Shown here: piece by piece, positions 35,001-50,000 of the stretch
Layout: every line of letters starts with the position of its first letter
Numbering within the stretch: position 1 is the first letter of the stretch
Source: Himantopus leucocephalus
Lineage: Eukaryota > Chordata > Aves > Charadriiformes > Recurvirostridae
Direction: 5' to 3'
DNA: 64,000 bases
Assembly (NCBI GenBank): GCA_003993805.1
Contig: RSEF01000006.1
Span: 25,099,200-25,163,199, forward strand
The notes under the pieces: generated by a model
Seen by the model: only the letters and a program-made list of their open reading frames with translations
What the model was told of the DNA's origin: nothing
Database searches by the model: none
Translations under genes and position numbers: made by a program

Positions 35001-38000
35001 ATCAAAGGCTTTTACTTTATCGACTTACCTCGGAACAGCTGCACAATACAGGTGAATTGCACGTATTTAAAATTTCACTCTGACAAAGCAGTGTATTTTC
35101 AGCAACCTGTGGCCATTAGCTATTCAAAAACATTTTAAATCTAATCTTTAAGTACAAATATCTTACATGCAAATAGGATTTTTCTAAGATTTAATTGTTA
35201 ATTTAAGAATTTGAGAATTATAAGCATTACATGCTGCTGCATTTTTTGAGTGGCTTTTTGGAAGATACATCTTTTGGTTCTTCAGAGGTTGTTTGGTTTT
35301 TTTTAAATCTTAGAAGGGAAGTAACTTACTGATTGTTTCCTTATCTTTTATTCTATTTATTTTCTATTAGTAGTTCTCTATTTTAGAGTCTCTTTCATTA
35401 CCATACAAAAAATCATGTAAGTAACATTGCCTGTCAGTTTTACTGCTTTGCAGCTACTGATGATTGCTGAACAGTGAAGTTCTCCTAAATGTTCATCGTG
35501 CTTTGAATTTGATGGATACTCACCTGAACACGTCTGTTACTCTGTAACTTGCGTATGGATCAATATAAAGCATGTGTGGTCTTGTCTTAAAGGGTTTTTT
35601 CTGTGAAGCAGAGAGAGGTCTGTGGAGTTCAAAATAAATCCTCACTGAACTCCAGCTTGATGCATATTAGAAGTAAAGCTGTGTTGTTTCAGAACGTGCC
35701 TTGAAAGGAGGAAATACAAGAGGGAGCCATCTTACTTTCCAAAAATTTTAACTGTGAAATATCAGCTTGAAGGCTTTTTGTTAACTTTGATCCTTTTTAA
35801 AATTGACCCATTCATAATGTGTTTCTGTTCCTGGTGTATGCTTTTTCCTGGAATCAGTCCTTGAAAACTACCCGCTTTGAAGCCTTTTTGTTTCTCCCTT
35901 TAAGAAACATTTATCTTTTTCCTGTGCCAACTGATATGTGACATTAATAAAACAGTACAGGATTGCTGAATGTACAAAGTACAACTTCACAGCTGTGAGG
36001 CTATCGCCGTCTTGTACCAGTCTTTTTGGTGGACCTGCATGCATGATTGCAGATCGGAGGTTTTACTGCACATCCAGATTCCACTCCCTGGCTGGCTGGT
36101 TATTCAGTAAGCTCTTGCTTTGTTTAAGAACCAAATGTAATTATTTGACTTGTTGCTTAAGGGTACACTTCCTTTCTAAAAGAGGTTTTGTATGTACCAG
36201 TTGACCATTCTGAAATGCATTATCTGCTCTGTTCATAGGGAATTTGCTTCAGTAGTATATAATTCTCAAATTCTTTGTTGAGGATAATATGGAAGGAAAC
36301 AAAAATAGACATGCTTGTATATTTTTATACTAACGAAATAAAGTCTTTATTTGTTATATTGCTTACTCCCCTTTATTGTACATGTCTGAATGACTTTCAA
36401 TATTTGTTGTCTTTGTTTTCAGTCACAGCTGTTGTTATCTCTTTGGGCTGTCTCACAGTTTAGTTCTATCCTTGGGTATGTTTCTTAACTACTTTCATTA
36501 CTTGAAAGTCTACTTTCACAGTCAGACTTTCCTTGAAAAATCCTCAAATAAAGTTACATTTCACGATGAAGGAGTTGCATCGATGCTTAAGTTTGATCAG
36601 TTTTAACATGTCACTAGGCAGCGTCACTATAAAGTGTTTCTGCTTTGGACCAGACTCCTTACTATGGGGACAATCCATCCAACACTTGGAGCTGGTCACT
36701 GAACTGCTGGTGAGCTGTGTTTTTCAAATGGAAAGTGGTCTCATCACTTTCCTGACTGCTCTGTTTGTCTGTTTTCAGAAGTAGTGCAATGTTAACACTT
36801 TGTGTGTTGTACCTTTCACATGTGCCAGCAAGGTTCCAGCATCCAAGACATTTGCAAAGTTTCTCCAGAGAATTTGCCAATGGCTGCAGGTGTTGGAGAT
36901 TTGAACTTGCAGAATGGTACTGGTTTATGAAAGCTTCTGTGAGGTGTCTTTATGCTCAGTGCAAATCCTTCTTTCTTTGCTGTGCCTTTGTGGAACAGCC
37001 ACAGCAAACAAGCGAGGGATGCGTTGACAATGGCAACATGGATGTCCTCAACTTGCTTTCAAGTTTGTGAGCTTACATATTTGTCCATGGGGTTTCTCTT
37101 TTTCCACAGGCAAATGTGGCATTTTCAGCTGTTTGGGACTTGGAACAGGAACTTTCCCATATGTGTAAATAAAATAGAAGGGATTCTTGAGGACTAGTTT
37201 TGTTGAAGCAAAGAGTAGTATGGGGTATCCTTTATTTCCTCCTTTTCATTATAGCCTTGATGCTTCAATTATGACTGTTCTCCTGGGCAGACCCTATCTG
37301 ACCAAACCAAATAAATTGGCACCTATCTCTGTCAAATGGCGAAATGGCCAAACTACTGCTTCTTGAACAGCAGCGGTGTATTCAGTGCTCTTCCACTGTT
37401 GTCGTCCTAGTTATACAAGGAGAACGTGTGCAGGCATATACAGAGCCAAATAAGAATTAGTGCATGGTGTGAGAGGTTATTAACTTTCTGCCTGCATCTT
37501 CTTGGTTCCCTCTCCCCTGCTGACCATCCGCAAACACAGGAATTGTGTGCTGTAGATCAAAATATTCAGCTGTTTCAACCCAAAAACCTGCTACCCAGTA
37601 CTTTAGTTGCAGCCCACTTCTCAATGTATAGAAATTTGAATTCACAAGAGTGGAATAGCATTATTTTCTGTTATGCGCTTTCTTTCGTGTCCCCATTTAG
37701 CTATCAGTGCAAAACTTACAATGATGTTTTAAAAACAAATTCAGGTTGCTGAAAATCCCACCGGTCCAAGGAAAGTGGTCGTGGTTCCAAGACTGCGCTA
37801 TTCTGACTGAAAACACTACTATGATAGTTATCTTTGAAATTATATTATATCAACTAACCTAACAATGTTATGCCATTTGAGCTAGACTAGACTGAAATAA
37901 CAGAATTTTTAAACTTTTCTACAAGGAGAACATTCATCCTTTTTCCACGGTCCTGATCTTGAAGCCTGCTCTGGTTACAAGAATTATGTCGTGACTTGTT

Positions 38001-41000
38001 ATTTTTCATTCCCTCCAGGTTTACGGGAACAGATGGACCAAGCGGTTTCGGATTTGAGCTGACGTTTCGACTAAAGAGAGAAACGGGGGAGTCGGCACCA
38101 CCTACCTGGCCAGCAGAGTTAATGCAAGGCTTAGCCAGATACGTCTTCCAGTCAGGTACTGCAGGGTTAAATACGCTGCCTCATTTTTCCTGCTCTCATT
38201 CTGAAAGGCCACATCTGTTACACAGTGTGACACTTGTCTCATAAGCGCTCAGTCAAATCTTGGGAATTATCTTTGTGTGGAAACCCAAAAGAGTGAGTTC
38301 CTTCCATCAGTCCAGCTTGCTGGGAAAAAACCTCAACTGCTATTCACATAACTCCAAATCCTTTCTATTGAAAAGATGAAGGTACAGAACCGTTAGTAAC
38401 CATAGGAAGTCTGCCCAGTGGCTCTTTGTTGCTTTCCTGTGTTGTTGGTTTTGCCTTTGCTTGGTAAGAAAACCTCATTTGCTTATCCTGAAATGGCTGA
38501 GTAGCACCCATCTGATAAGGTCTCACTTCTCAGCAGGAGGGTTGTAACTTCCAAAAAAGTTGCAGTTCCTTCACAGGCAAATCTCTTCCTATGGCCTCTG
38601 CAGTTGAGCAGCAGCAACGTATGTAAACAAGGAGTTGCTGAGATGAGAAAATGTAAAAGTCAGAAGGGATGCCAAGGCTGGGAGGGCTAAGGAATTAACA
38701 ATTGGAAGTCATTAATGCAGATGGAGACTTGCCATAAAACTGGGAACCAGGGTGCCTACAAAAAGTCCTCTTGCACTACTCTTTCTGGGTTTCATTTATA
38801 CCAGTAGAGTGACTATTATTTTGTAGTGTGAGCACGTGAAGACCTGTGGAATGGTTGAGTACATAATGTACTTGAAGGGCACTCTCCAGTGTCACAAGAG
38901 CTGAATGAAAATATTTGAAGAACTTTTTTTAAGCTAGTTTGAGGTCCTTTACAGGTAAAGTACCTTCTAAATCAATGATTATTGAATTTGTAACATTTGG
39001 TACTCGTTCTACTAGTTAATAAATTGCTCACTATCTTCTGATTCTAGTGCTGGTTTTCAGTCAGCTGGCTGACTCTCAAAGGGGAAAGGTCTAGATGAAA
39101 ACAGGATTGCTCTTCCAACCTCTGTGACAAATCTCTGAGTCAGTGGCAACTCTTGTGGGGTATTTTTTCTAAATATTGACTGACAGAGACCAATGCCAGC
39201 ACAGATTATTGTTTGCCTTCATATTGGGACTGTCTCTTGTTGGAGTTTAAAATGAAGCAAGCATTTTTTTTGGTAACCTTTGCTGTGAAGCTATCTTCCC
39301 TGGTTGCCATCCAAATTTGGGCTCACTTTCTATCTTGATTTTTGCTACTCGTAAGCATTTAAATCCATGTGACTGTCATCATTTTTGCCAGTGTTTGAGG
39401 TTCCCGTCCTGCCTAAATTCTATTGTACAGCAGCTTTTTGATACTGACCATGCAGTGATGAATTCATACTCACGTTTTCTATGTATTGGCTGCAGGGTCT
39501 GAAGAAAACATCTGAGTCTAAAGTCTCCCTCTTAGATATAAAATTACTTACAATATGTTATACGTTAACTTATCTTACATATAAGACCCCTTTTGGAGCC
39601 TTTTAAATTTTCTACTCCAGTGTAGGTTCTCTTAACGGTCTCTTTAATAGAGCTGTTTCAGTGCCTTCTATTTGCACATTAAGCAGCCTGTCTATAGCAG
39701 TTGCTTGTTTGTCTCACCCTTTTCAGAGTGAAACAGTCCGCAGAGTGAAACGATATTTGGTAGGGTACTTTAAGACAAACTTCTCAGTGACTAAGCTAGC
39801 ACTCGGGGCAGAGACTTTCCTTGTTTGGTTTCTTGCACTAATGCAGTCTTATCTTTCTGACCTCAAAGCCAATGAGCTGTTTTTAGTCTGGAAAGAGTGG
39901 TTGTGCCCATGCATATCAGTCTGACTTGAACTTCTAAGAGCCTCCAGTATTATCTTCTGCTTATCCATGCTGGTTTTGACTTTCTATCCACCACAACTCT
40001 TTAAAGGCGCTGCTCAAATATATGTTAATGGATTCTAGCCTCTGGGTGTTTAGCTCTCAATTTATGTTATTAAAAAACCTAGTGTATGAATCATAAATTG
40101 ACTTCTTTCTTTGAATATGAAATTGAGTATGAGCCAACACTACGCTCATCATGCAATAGGCAAACTACATGCTGGGTTACCTTAGGAAGAGCATGAGCAG
40201 CAGATTGAGGGAAGTTATTATCTCTTGGCATGACACTTGGGAGGCCTCACTTAAAATAGTGTGTCCTGTTTTGGGCCTCCCACTTTAAGAGATGCTGAAA
40301 AACTGGAGAGAGTCCAGGGTGGTCGGCATCCTAGAGCATGTGAGCTATGAGGAGAGCTGGAGGGAGCAGGGCAGGTTTAGCCTGTGAAGAGAAGGTGCAG
40401 TGATCTAATGGAGCCTGCAGCTGTTGGGAGGGTAGTTACAAGGTTGTGGTGTCAAGCCCTAGATAATACAACAAGGGGCTACAGCTCTGAATTGTAGTAT
40501 GGGAGGTTCTGGAAGGGCTTCAGGGAAAACTTGCTCACAAGGAGGGTGGCAAAGGACAGGGAACAGTTCCTGAAAAGGTTCAGGACTTAGCTCAACAAAG
40601 CTAGAACGGCCCTGATCTAGCATCGTTGATGGCTCCACTTCAAATAGGAGACTGGACGAGAGACCTTCAGAGGTCCCTTAAAATACCACAGAAGAGCTAG
40701 ATGTTTGGTTTTTTTCCTTAAAGCTTCATGCCCTTCAGCAAGCAGCTATGTGTTGTCACCAAGTATTACCAACTGTGCCTTGCCCTGTACAAAAGGAAAC
40801 TATATGCTGTTGAAGCAAGTGATCAACTCTAGTTTTATTTTAGTACAAATTTGTTTATCACTTGTCTTTTTTGAATAAGAACTTTCTCAGGCTAAAATAT
40901 TATGGCTAATCATAGACGTTAGGTTAATTCTGACAAGACGATGCATTTAGAAGTAAGACTTGTAATGGGGCAGACTCTATCATGATCTCTCAAGGCAGCA

Positions 41001-44000
41001 CCAGTTGACCATAGCAGTCATTTTGTGGTTTAGTGTAAGCTCGCTCACTACTTTGCTCTAGAGAGTCCCCAGTCCTTCACTACGTCTGACGTGCCCCGCT
41101 TTGCTTTATTCCCGCAAGCTGCCCTCTCTCAGGCTGGCAATCTCCAGAGCAATTCCCGCGTTCTCCCTTCTGTCACCCCTGGGTAGTCAGGCACCCGGTT
41201 GTCACGGTTTAGGCTGCGTTGGCCACTCAGGCAGAATGACAGATGCTCTCCCCTACCTCTCTCCAGGACACCAGTGCTTGGCAGTGGGTTTTTTTTTTCC
41301 TGCCTAACAGGATTTCCCCCAGTCTAACATGCTCACTCTGCAAAGCCAAGTGAGCTTCTGCTATCGTCTTTTTTTCATTGGTCTTTTACAGGACTTCTCT
41401 GGTCAGGTGTTAAAACTTTAAAACTGTGAAGTATTTGAAGGGGTGGTTCTTCTGAAGCCCATTGGACATTAGGCAGGCTGTGGCATGACAGCATTGTTTT
41501 ACATGATGAAAGGTTTCTTTTTGCTCAAGTTCTTTCTGACTGTGCCACTTGGAGCATTTGTCAAATTCAACAATGATAAGCGTTGTTTGACTCTGGTGTA
41601 CGTACCTTAATGTTGTCCTCTTCGGTTGTTTTAAAAAAAAAAATAAATCTGTGGAGTCTCTTTAATACTCCAAAATAGCCTTAAAAACATTTGATGAACC
41701 GAAACAACTAAAGTAATGCTTATGAATCCACTCTGAACAAGAAGCAAGGAAAAAAAAAAAAACCTGGCAGGAACTTTTTGGATAGGCTCCAAGCACTTTC
41801 GCATGTCAAAAGATTGTTTACTTTGAAAGCTATGCTAAGAGCTATATTCTTATCTCTTGAATAACAAGCCAACTTTTTGGTTATCGTAGATGTGTTTTGC
41901 TGGGTCCGGTTGAAGTTAGGGGAGAGTAAGGTGTAGTTATACTCCTGCTGAGCCCGAGCATTTTCAGGTAGTGATGACTGAGTTGAAGACTCATCTAGCA
42001 GCTACTGCTGTCCTAAATATTATTACTGTGTATTGCAGTTGCAAAGGATGTCTCATTGCAAGTGATGTATTTTTGCAACAAACACTTCTAGGCAAATGAA
42101 TGTTGCATTCCTTTGTTTCCATCTCTCTCGCGCTGGGGCTGTGCTTTAGAAAAGCACTCTTCTGCATTGAATTTCAGACCTCTTTGAGCCTTGGCTTCTC
42201 TGTTCACTGTAACAAAACACTTGAATCTTTGTGCTTTTGATTAAATGGCACTACTTTCCCTCCTTCAACAAAACTAAGCTTGCAAGTCTCAAAAAAAAAT
42301 TATTTGTGGCTTTATCTGTTCTTAATTTTATCACTGTTTGACCATGACCACAAATTCCAACTCTGTTATTTTTAGTTTAAACAAAAAAAAATAAACCAAA
42401 CCTGCAAACCTTGAAAATGAAACTTTGCACAATTGGGTGACCTTAGCTTGTCATGGTTGTGGGTATACTGGGAATATCTCACGGTAGAACAAATTTATAC
42501 TTCAATTCAAAGGAAGAGGAAGAAATGCTCTTCCTACAGAAAGCTTATCCAGGGCTTGTTACAATTGTTAACTCTTTAGGTACTGCAGTATTACGATGCT
42601 TGATCAGTATAGAGAGGCCATGGTTTGTGCTTTCCTGAAATTAAAATCTGCGGGTTTTTTTCTCTAAGGTACAGTTGGGTTGTTTTCAAGGGCCTGCCTG
42701 ATATACATCACAAGGGCAATATATTGATGTAGATGGAAACAAATGTGTGTATGAGTTATTGCTGTTCCAATGTTTCTTGGCCTGAAAGAAAACAGCTGGA
42801 GCTGTAAGGTACAGGTTTGGAGAAACTCTCAGGAAAAATTCGTCATGCCTAGAGCCTAAAGATAATGGTATAACATACGTCATGGTTATATTCTCCACAA
42901 TTCTCTTCACAACTAGCTAGTGAAACTAACTTGAGAAGTATTAAGATGACATCCATGAATTAGAGGTTTGCAGTTGGCTGAGCTTGATAACATTTACCCC
43001 AGAACCATCATCCTGAGCAGTCTGAGCCCCTGCCGTTGCAGGGGGGACAGGTAGCATTACAGGAGGCTGGCAAATGGCAAATACTGTTCTTCACCTATCC
43101 ATCTCCCAAAAAAGAAAGAAACAAACAAGAAAAACACACCCAAAAAAGTAAAAAACAAACACCCAAAATGCAAAAACCTGAAGTTTCTAATTGGTCAATC
43201 AGATTTCAGGTCTTAAGAAACTGCTAGGAAAAACAAATCATCTAGAAGGCATCCAGGGAACAATGTTCCAGCATGGATTTATCAAGAATAAAACAGAACA
43301 AATTAATTGTTGCGAAGTAACAGACACCATGGGAAGCAGTGAATATGGGTTACCTTGATTACTAGTGAGACTTCACGTTGTCCATTCCAACAAGTATGTG
43401 AGTGAGCTGAGGAAATGCGGTCTTGATGAAAACTAAAGAGAGAGGGATGCAATACTAAACCACGTCAGTTGGATATTTAGACTCTGAGTAATTGTCAATC
43501 TGTAGTCATCAACCACAAAAGATGGGTAGAGCTTGGATTCCTCTAAAATTTGTCCTAGAGCTCATGCAATTTGGCGTTGACCAGGATGATGAAATGCAAT
43601 GCATCCTGATGAAATCTGCAGACACAGCAAAGCACTATGGAGCAAAGGGCTGGAATTCAGAACAACCTTTGCAAATAGCAGAAATTATCTGAAGTACCCG
43701 TGTGCAGTAAGGTCAGGGAGGCATAACAAGTGCGAGGTCCTGTGCTTACACAGGAATAATCCAATGAACAATTATCAGTTGGGGAAAGGCAGCAGTTCTG
43801 AAAGGAGAAGAAAACAATTAAGAGTTACTGTCACCAATGAGCTGTGCTTAAACCAACGCGCTCTTCATGCTCAGAGATAGAAGTGAAATTATTCTGATGT
43901 ATAAATATATGTGTTCTGTGTATTGCATATGATAGGGTCCTACACTGCTAGCAACACCTTGAAGGGAAAGGGAGAGCATTGTATCTCGGTTTGGGCAAAA

Positions 44001-47000
44001 GACTCCAAGTCAGATGCATCCCAGTTGGAGAGAGTCTGGAGGAGAGCTGTAAGGACCCAAAGGTCCAGAAAATGTGACCTGTGGAGAAATGATCAAAAGA
44101 GTTACGTTTGTTTAGTCTAGGGAAGAGAAGATGGAAGGAATATGTGAGAACAGTCTTCAAATATGCAAAAGGCTGCTGTAGGGAATAAAGTAATAAATTT
44201 TTCATCTGTCTACTGGGGATATGAGAGGCCTATCACTACTAAAATTTCTGTAAGGTAGGCTTAGGGTTTGTCTTTCAAATGGTAAGTGTGGTGAAGCACT
44301 GGAATAGTTGCAGATTCCCCGTTGCTGCATACCTTTGAGAACAAGTCAAACTATTCTTCATGGATATTTGTCAGGAAGAGTTGATCCTTCCTTTGGGTGG
44401 GGGCAGAGTAGAAGTCTTCATAGTCTCCTTTATATTATAAACGTGTCTTGACTGACTAGGTGTCCTCTTCAGATCTTCTAAACATCATTTTCTATGGTTC
44501 CATAAATACATAATTTATCTTTTTTTCATAGTCTCCTGATTACTAGTGCACTAAAAGATATTTAAATGTGAGTTTTGAAGTCTCAGCTAATTTAAAAGTT
44601 GAATTTTAAAGTTTAACCTTTGCCTAGTCAGTTAGTAGGAAGCTGGTAGTAAGAAAATCTACAAGCAAAGGAAGTAAGCATGCAAGCTACAATTTGTGGG
44701 TGGCGATTTAATGTGGATTTCATCTGATGACTTCAGGAGAAACTCGCTTATATGAATTATTCCTTAGAAAATTTATTACACTTTTGAAAAGTGTATTGGA
44801 TAGAACTAATTCCAGCAGGTACATGACAAGTTATACATGTTGATAGCAACGTGTCAAAACAATGACTAAACTAGCTATAGCTGATTTGTTGTGTTTGGTG
44901 GTGTCTTCCCCCAAACAACTCTCTTGGCATGTCTGCACCCTCTGCACTGTCATGATGAGGGATTCCCTTTTCAGAGGATAAGGTATGAAATATCTTCTCT
45001 TGTCCTTTAGTAATTTCTGTGAAAGCTGCAGGAACTTAGTATCCATGAGCTTCTGTCCTCTGTCATGATTCAAGTCCACAGGCCAATTTCCCAAAGTTAC
45101 TGGAATGGAGGATGGTTCCGCTTGATGCGGGCAAGTGCCCAAGGCAGCACAGCCGCACAAGCCTTCGGCAGCCAGGCTGAAAAGCAAGTCCAAAATGAGG
45201 TATGTCTAGCCTTCCTTAGTTATTTCTGACATGTCATACTTCCTTCAGGTAGAAATTATTGTCTGACGGCTTGTCTGTAGTTTGAAGAAGCACGTACACT
45301 GTTCCTGCCTATGTGTGCGTTGGCCCGGTACATTAGTTTGGGGCCATTATGCCAGCTCTGTGTGCTGCAGTTTCCCCCTCTTTTAAACAAGGGGGATTAC
45401 AAGAGTTTTAAGGACTGCAGGTAGAGACGCACTTTTCTTATTTGGCAGTTTTCATCTGATTCAAGTTAGTTTAGTCTGAGCCACAGAGGCACTTTGCGTA
45501 TGACAGGCAGTATAACTTTTACACTGGAAATAGGACTCAGTGGGATTAAGTTATTTGACTGGGGTCGCAGACCTGCAGCCATTAAGCCAGCAGATACCTT
45601 GTCACCTGCTGCCCTGGTGTAACTGCTAGGCTTCATCTTCAGATCTTCTGGAGTCCAGAAAGATTCAGTGTGGTAGCCTCAGTGACTCTTTCCTTGCCAA
45701 TGTGTTTTCAAACATCATTGACACAGGCCAATTTCTGTGTGCAAAAAGGATAAAAAAAACCAAAACAAAACCCAAACCCAAAATAAACTCCTTGCTTGCT
45801 TGAATACAAATGAGGCTTGTCTAGCTTGTTTGTAAAACAGTGTTTATTTCTTCCCAGTAGGATGACTAAAGCCAAATAAAATCTCCCAGTAATTCATATA
45901 TATTTTTCCCTGACTGTGCCTTTATTATTTTTTTTCAACCCCAGGCTGATTTATTGTTCTATTCTGGTTGCTATGGCTCTGTAAAATATATATATTTTTT
46001 CTATCATCTGTTTGTAATATTGACCAGTTTCCAGTGTAGAGCTGGCCCTGGCTCCTCTGTAGTATTCCAGGATTTTAGATTAAAAATGGGGGGATTAACT
46101 GTTTTTTTTTTAGCTCCACAAAGTATAAATCAACATTTCATTTCAACAGAACCTGTTATGTAGTGAACTCTGCTACACAAACACTGAAACCGTAGCACAG
46201 TAAATTGCCGTAGGTGAACAGGACTCAACCAAGTGCGCAGGCTGCGTGCCTTTATTCTGCAAAGGGGTATGGAAACATTAAGTCACTGGTTCCAATTTAA
46301 CCCAAGTTTGTCATGGCCAAAAGCTCTCATCATCTGATAGTTATTCAGTGGTCCATGAGAAATTGGTTGGGTTTTAGCCTAATTCCTCTTAGACGTTTCC
46401 CATAAAACAATCTGTTCTGTGAGAGGCAGCACAGATCAAGCCTGGTCCTTTACGTCTGTGTGCTAGTCCCTCTATGTCCCACACCACCGCAATAAATCCA
46501 CTTCTCCCCCTACTGCTGCCTATGAGCTCACCTCCCCAATATTTCCCATCCCTCCCCCCCATCTCCTAAGTCAGCCTTGTCACATCCCCGAGCTTCCAGC
46601 TGGGACATACGTGCTGTGGCTGGTACCAAACGACGTGCTGGCTGATACAACAAACTGGTTGCTTATGTGCAGAGCAATTGGCTGATGTGCCGGGCACAAC
46701 AGGCAGCTATCAAGCTCTTGCTTTGGTCTCCAACCTGTTGTTGGCTTCCTCTGGAGCTGGCTGGAGGCTCTGAAGTTGTTGGGGAGGGAATTGCCAAATG
46801 CAACTCTTGTAAATTGTCCTGATAGGCATTGCAGCAAAGTGCTGGTTGCAGATGGACCCAGTTCTTTTTACTCGCCCCTGTAGATCGCAAAGAAAGCTTA
46901 TGCAGCACTGCTAGTAATCCAGAGAGAGGTATCTGCAAAGCTGTCGATCAGACAGACAATGCTGAAGAGACCTCATGGAAAATGGTTTTTGTCTGCAGAA

Positions 47001-50000
47001 AGGATGACTCTAAGAGGAGACATTTTGTAGGCACATAAATGCATCTTCTCTTGAAATACTGTCCCAGGATTGTGCAGGGAAAACATTGAGGCTGGGACTG
47101 TATTTAATCTTACCGTCTTGTTGCTGTTACTGCTCGGGATGCTCAAGGGTTGAAACTTGCCTGCTGGCACTATCTGATCACCCTGCCCTGCTCAAAGCTG
47201 AATGCACAATACCTGTTACATGTCCCACCAGACAAGGCTTGTCCTGCTGTAGCAAGCTCTGCTCACTTTGTCTGCATGCACCCATTAGCCAACACAGGAG
47301 GCAATGCCAGCTGCAGGAAACCCTTCCTTTTGCAGCACAAGAGATGACAGCTTGCCTCATGCCAGCCTCAGCCTGTGCGTGCAGTCATAACCCACAGTAT
47401 CTGAGTTCTTGGAGGAAAGACATTAGTGTTGCAGTGTGGCTCTATGTGTTTTTTCTTTGAGTATGCTTGAAGGATGGGGCAGCTAGACGCCTCTCCGCTT
47501 TCCTGACATAGCAACTCACTGGCAAGTCTCAAGAAGCCTTCTCACTGTTTTGTCTTTGGCATCAAATTTTTTTTCTCTAATCAGTTTTGGTTTTTTCTGT
47601 GACTATTTTGGGTTTGGTCCAGCAGAGCTCATTGAAAGGCATTATTACAGCTCTTCTCTTCCCCCTCTCAAAGAAACTGTAAACTTCTACCATCTGCTTT
47701 CAATGTCAGGATGGTCTTGCCAACCCCTAGCAGGACTCTGTATGACCGTAATTTTTGGGACCTTCAGAGTCCAATGCTTTTATTCTCACTTGTGAGGGTG
47801 AGTGCTGGGTGCCGAGGCACAGGGGGAGGTAAGAGGTTTGCCAGTCATTAGAGAGGAACTTTGTGGTGGCCCCGGCTGAGGCTTCCCAGGCTGTGAGCTA
47901 GCACACGCCTGGTGGCCCGTCCTTCCTCTGTGTGAGTCCTGTGTCTGTCAGAGTGGTTTCACATATAGGTGGGAAACTAGCTGAGGGCATAGAGCAGAAA
48001 TACAGCTGTGATTGCTGCTGAGTGCTGCTATGCCGCCACCTGGGTGGTGTGCCCCTGTTATCCTTCTTCCTGGCAGCATAAATGGAGTTGCATGACCTTA
48101 GATTTTGGCTGACTAAATTAACTACTCTTTCTGTTCAGAATAGGTAGGGTGCTGCCCCTTTGCAATACTGGAGGCACCCCAGTGCCAGGCTCAGTCCTGC
48201 CCTTTGCCTTGGAGCGCTGTCACTTCTTCAGCCGCTGATGGGACAAGCTGGCAGTTATTTAATTCTTGCTGGTTTTGGTGGGTAGCATCTTCCTGGCCTT
48301 TGTTTGGGACTTGCTAGGACGTTGTGCCACACTGGAGAATCTCTTCTCCACAAAATTCCTTTTGCTGCGGTGATAGAAAAGACCCTGCAACCCTCTGGCC
48401 AGGTTTAAAAAGTGCTGGATGCTTTCTCAGGAACTTGAGAGGAGGGGACCAACACCACTGCTGTGTGACATTGCCTTTTGCTTTGTCAGCACTGGTGGTG
48501 TGAACCTGGACTGGGCACAAGGCTCTTCCAGGCTTCCTCCAAGTCTGCAGTTCAGCAATAGGAAAGTATGACTGGGAACCCAGGAGTTTCCAAGGATACC
48601 TGTACTCTCATTCAGCCTGGAGGAGGAAAAGTCTATGGTTTATGTTGTCAGTAAGCTAGCTAGGTAATATAAAGTCTTTTCTACCTCCCCAACCTCATGG
48701 AGTTGGGGCTTTTTTCTCTCCTGCAGTTTATCTGGACTCATGAGTCACACAATGACAGAATGGTCAGGGTTGGAAGGGACCTCTGGAGATCATCTAGTCC
48801 AACCCCTCTGCCAGGGCAGGTTCACCTACAGCAGGTTGCACAGGATGGTGTCCAGGTGGGTTTTGAATGTCTCCAGAGTGGGAGACTCCACCAGCTCTCT
48901 GGGCAGCCTGTTCCAGTGCTCTGCCACCCTCAAAGCAAAGAAGTCCCTCCTCATGTTTAGATGGAACTTCCTATGTTCAAGTTTGTGCCCGTTACCTCTT
49001 GTCCTATCACTAGGCCCCACTGAAAAAAGACTGTTCCCATCCACCTGGCACCCTCCCTTTAAGTGTTTATAAGCGTTGATGAGAACCCCCCTCAGCCTTC
49101 TCTTCTCCAGACTGAAGAGACCAAATTCCCTCAGCCTTTCCTCAAAAGAAAGATGCTTCAGTCCCTCCAGTCAGGCTGGGTAGTTCTTCTGCCTTGTCAT
49201 GGAAGCAACTATTGTCTCTCTAACTTCTAGCTCTCGGCCGAGAACAGGTCTTTGACCTTCTCCGGCCCTGAAGGGTAGGCTGACACTAAAGCACGGAGAG
49301 ACTTTGTGCCAGGAGCAGAGGCACAGAAAGTCTTTGTTCATTATAAAAGACTTTGTTGAAATAGAAGGAAAGCTGTCTTCCCTGGGCTGCTTTACTGATT
49401 GCATAGTATTTCTAGGCAGTAAGTGAGGGATCTCAGCACTGCCTGAAAGAGGAGGCTTGTTTTTAGCTGCTACTGCAATTTAGATAAAGTAGGTTTAGGC
49501 CCAGTTTGAGTTGGCTAGATTTCACCTGATTCTGTCCCTTTTAATTCTGTCAACTTATGTCCTATTCCTGCCTGGGAACTGAACTTGGCTCATTGCTTTT
49601 CAGCTGTTCAATACAGTTCATTCAGTTGGTTTATTTAAAAAAAGAAAAAGGGGAAAAAAAAAAGGGGGGGAGGGGAAGATGCATCTTCTGTCTGTGCTTT
49701 GCCGTGTGCCCTGAGGCTGCTCCGAAATGTCAGGGATGGACAAAGCAGCAACACTCTTAAATCTGATACACGGTTGCATTTATAAATACACATGCCTTCA
49801 TATTGCGTGTGGGCTGCATGTGGGAGAGGGAGGAAAGAAACGGGCATGGAGACCCAGAGGAAGCTGTGTGACACGTCACCGTGCAAGGGTGCCACAACAG
49901 CCCATGTGGCAGGAGTGGCCAAGTGGCGCTGGGACGCTTGGATGCTGGCCCCTAGCAGGTGTTTATCTATCCTGAGTGGCTGCACTTCAAGATCAGAACT

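Larger units (their letters stand above)
17460..38018 (+). other. SUFU: SUFU intron 2
   Basis: A 20.6 kb GT-AG intron, mostly single-copy. Recognisable contents are a CR1 fragment at 22880-23012 (plus), one at 29369-29690 (minus), a probable MIR SINE at 28700-28850, a possible older repeat at 27010-27125, poly-C at 23844-23858, (ATT)n at 28344-28372 and a long T run at 31027-31100. I see no additional exon or RNA gene. The many short ORFs have no coding signature I can recognise. Confidence 0.85.

Noticed and set aside
38156..38244. Read-through of SUFU exon 3 into intron 3
   Set aside because: The frame stays open for about 30 codons, but there is a good GTACTG donor at the conserved position and exon 4 joins in phase, so the extension is intronic.
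45500..45620. Possible second MIR-like core (TTAAGTTATTTGACTGGGGTC)
   Set aside because: Only one short block resembles the MIR core. The flanking blocks are missing or not convincing by eye.
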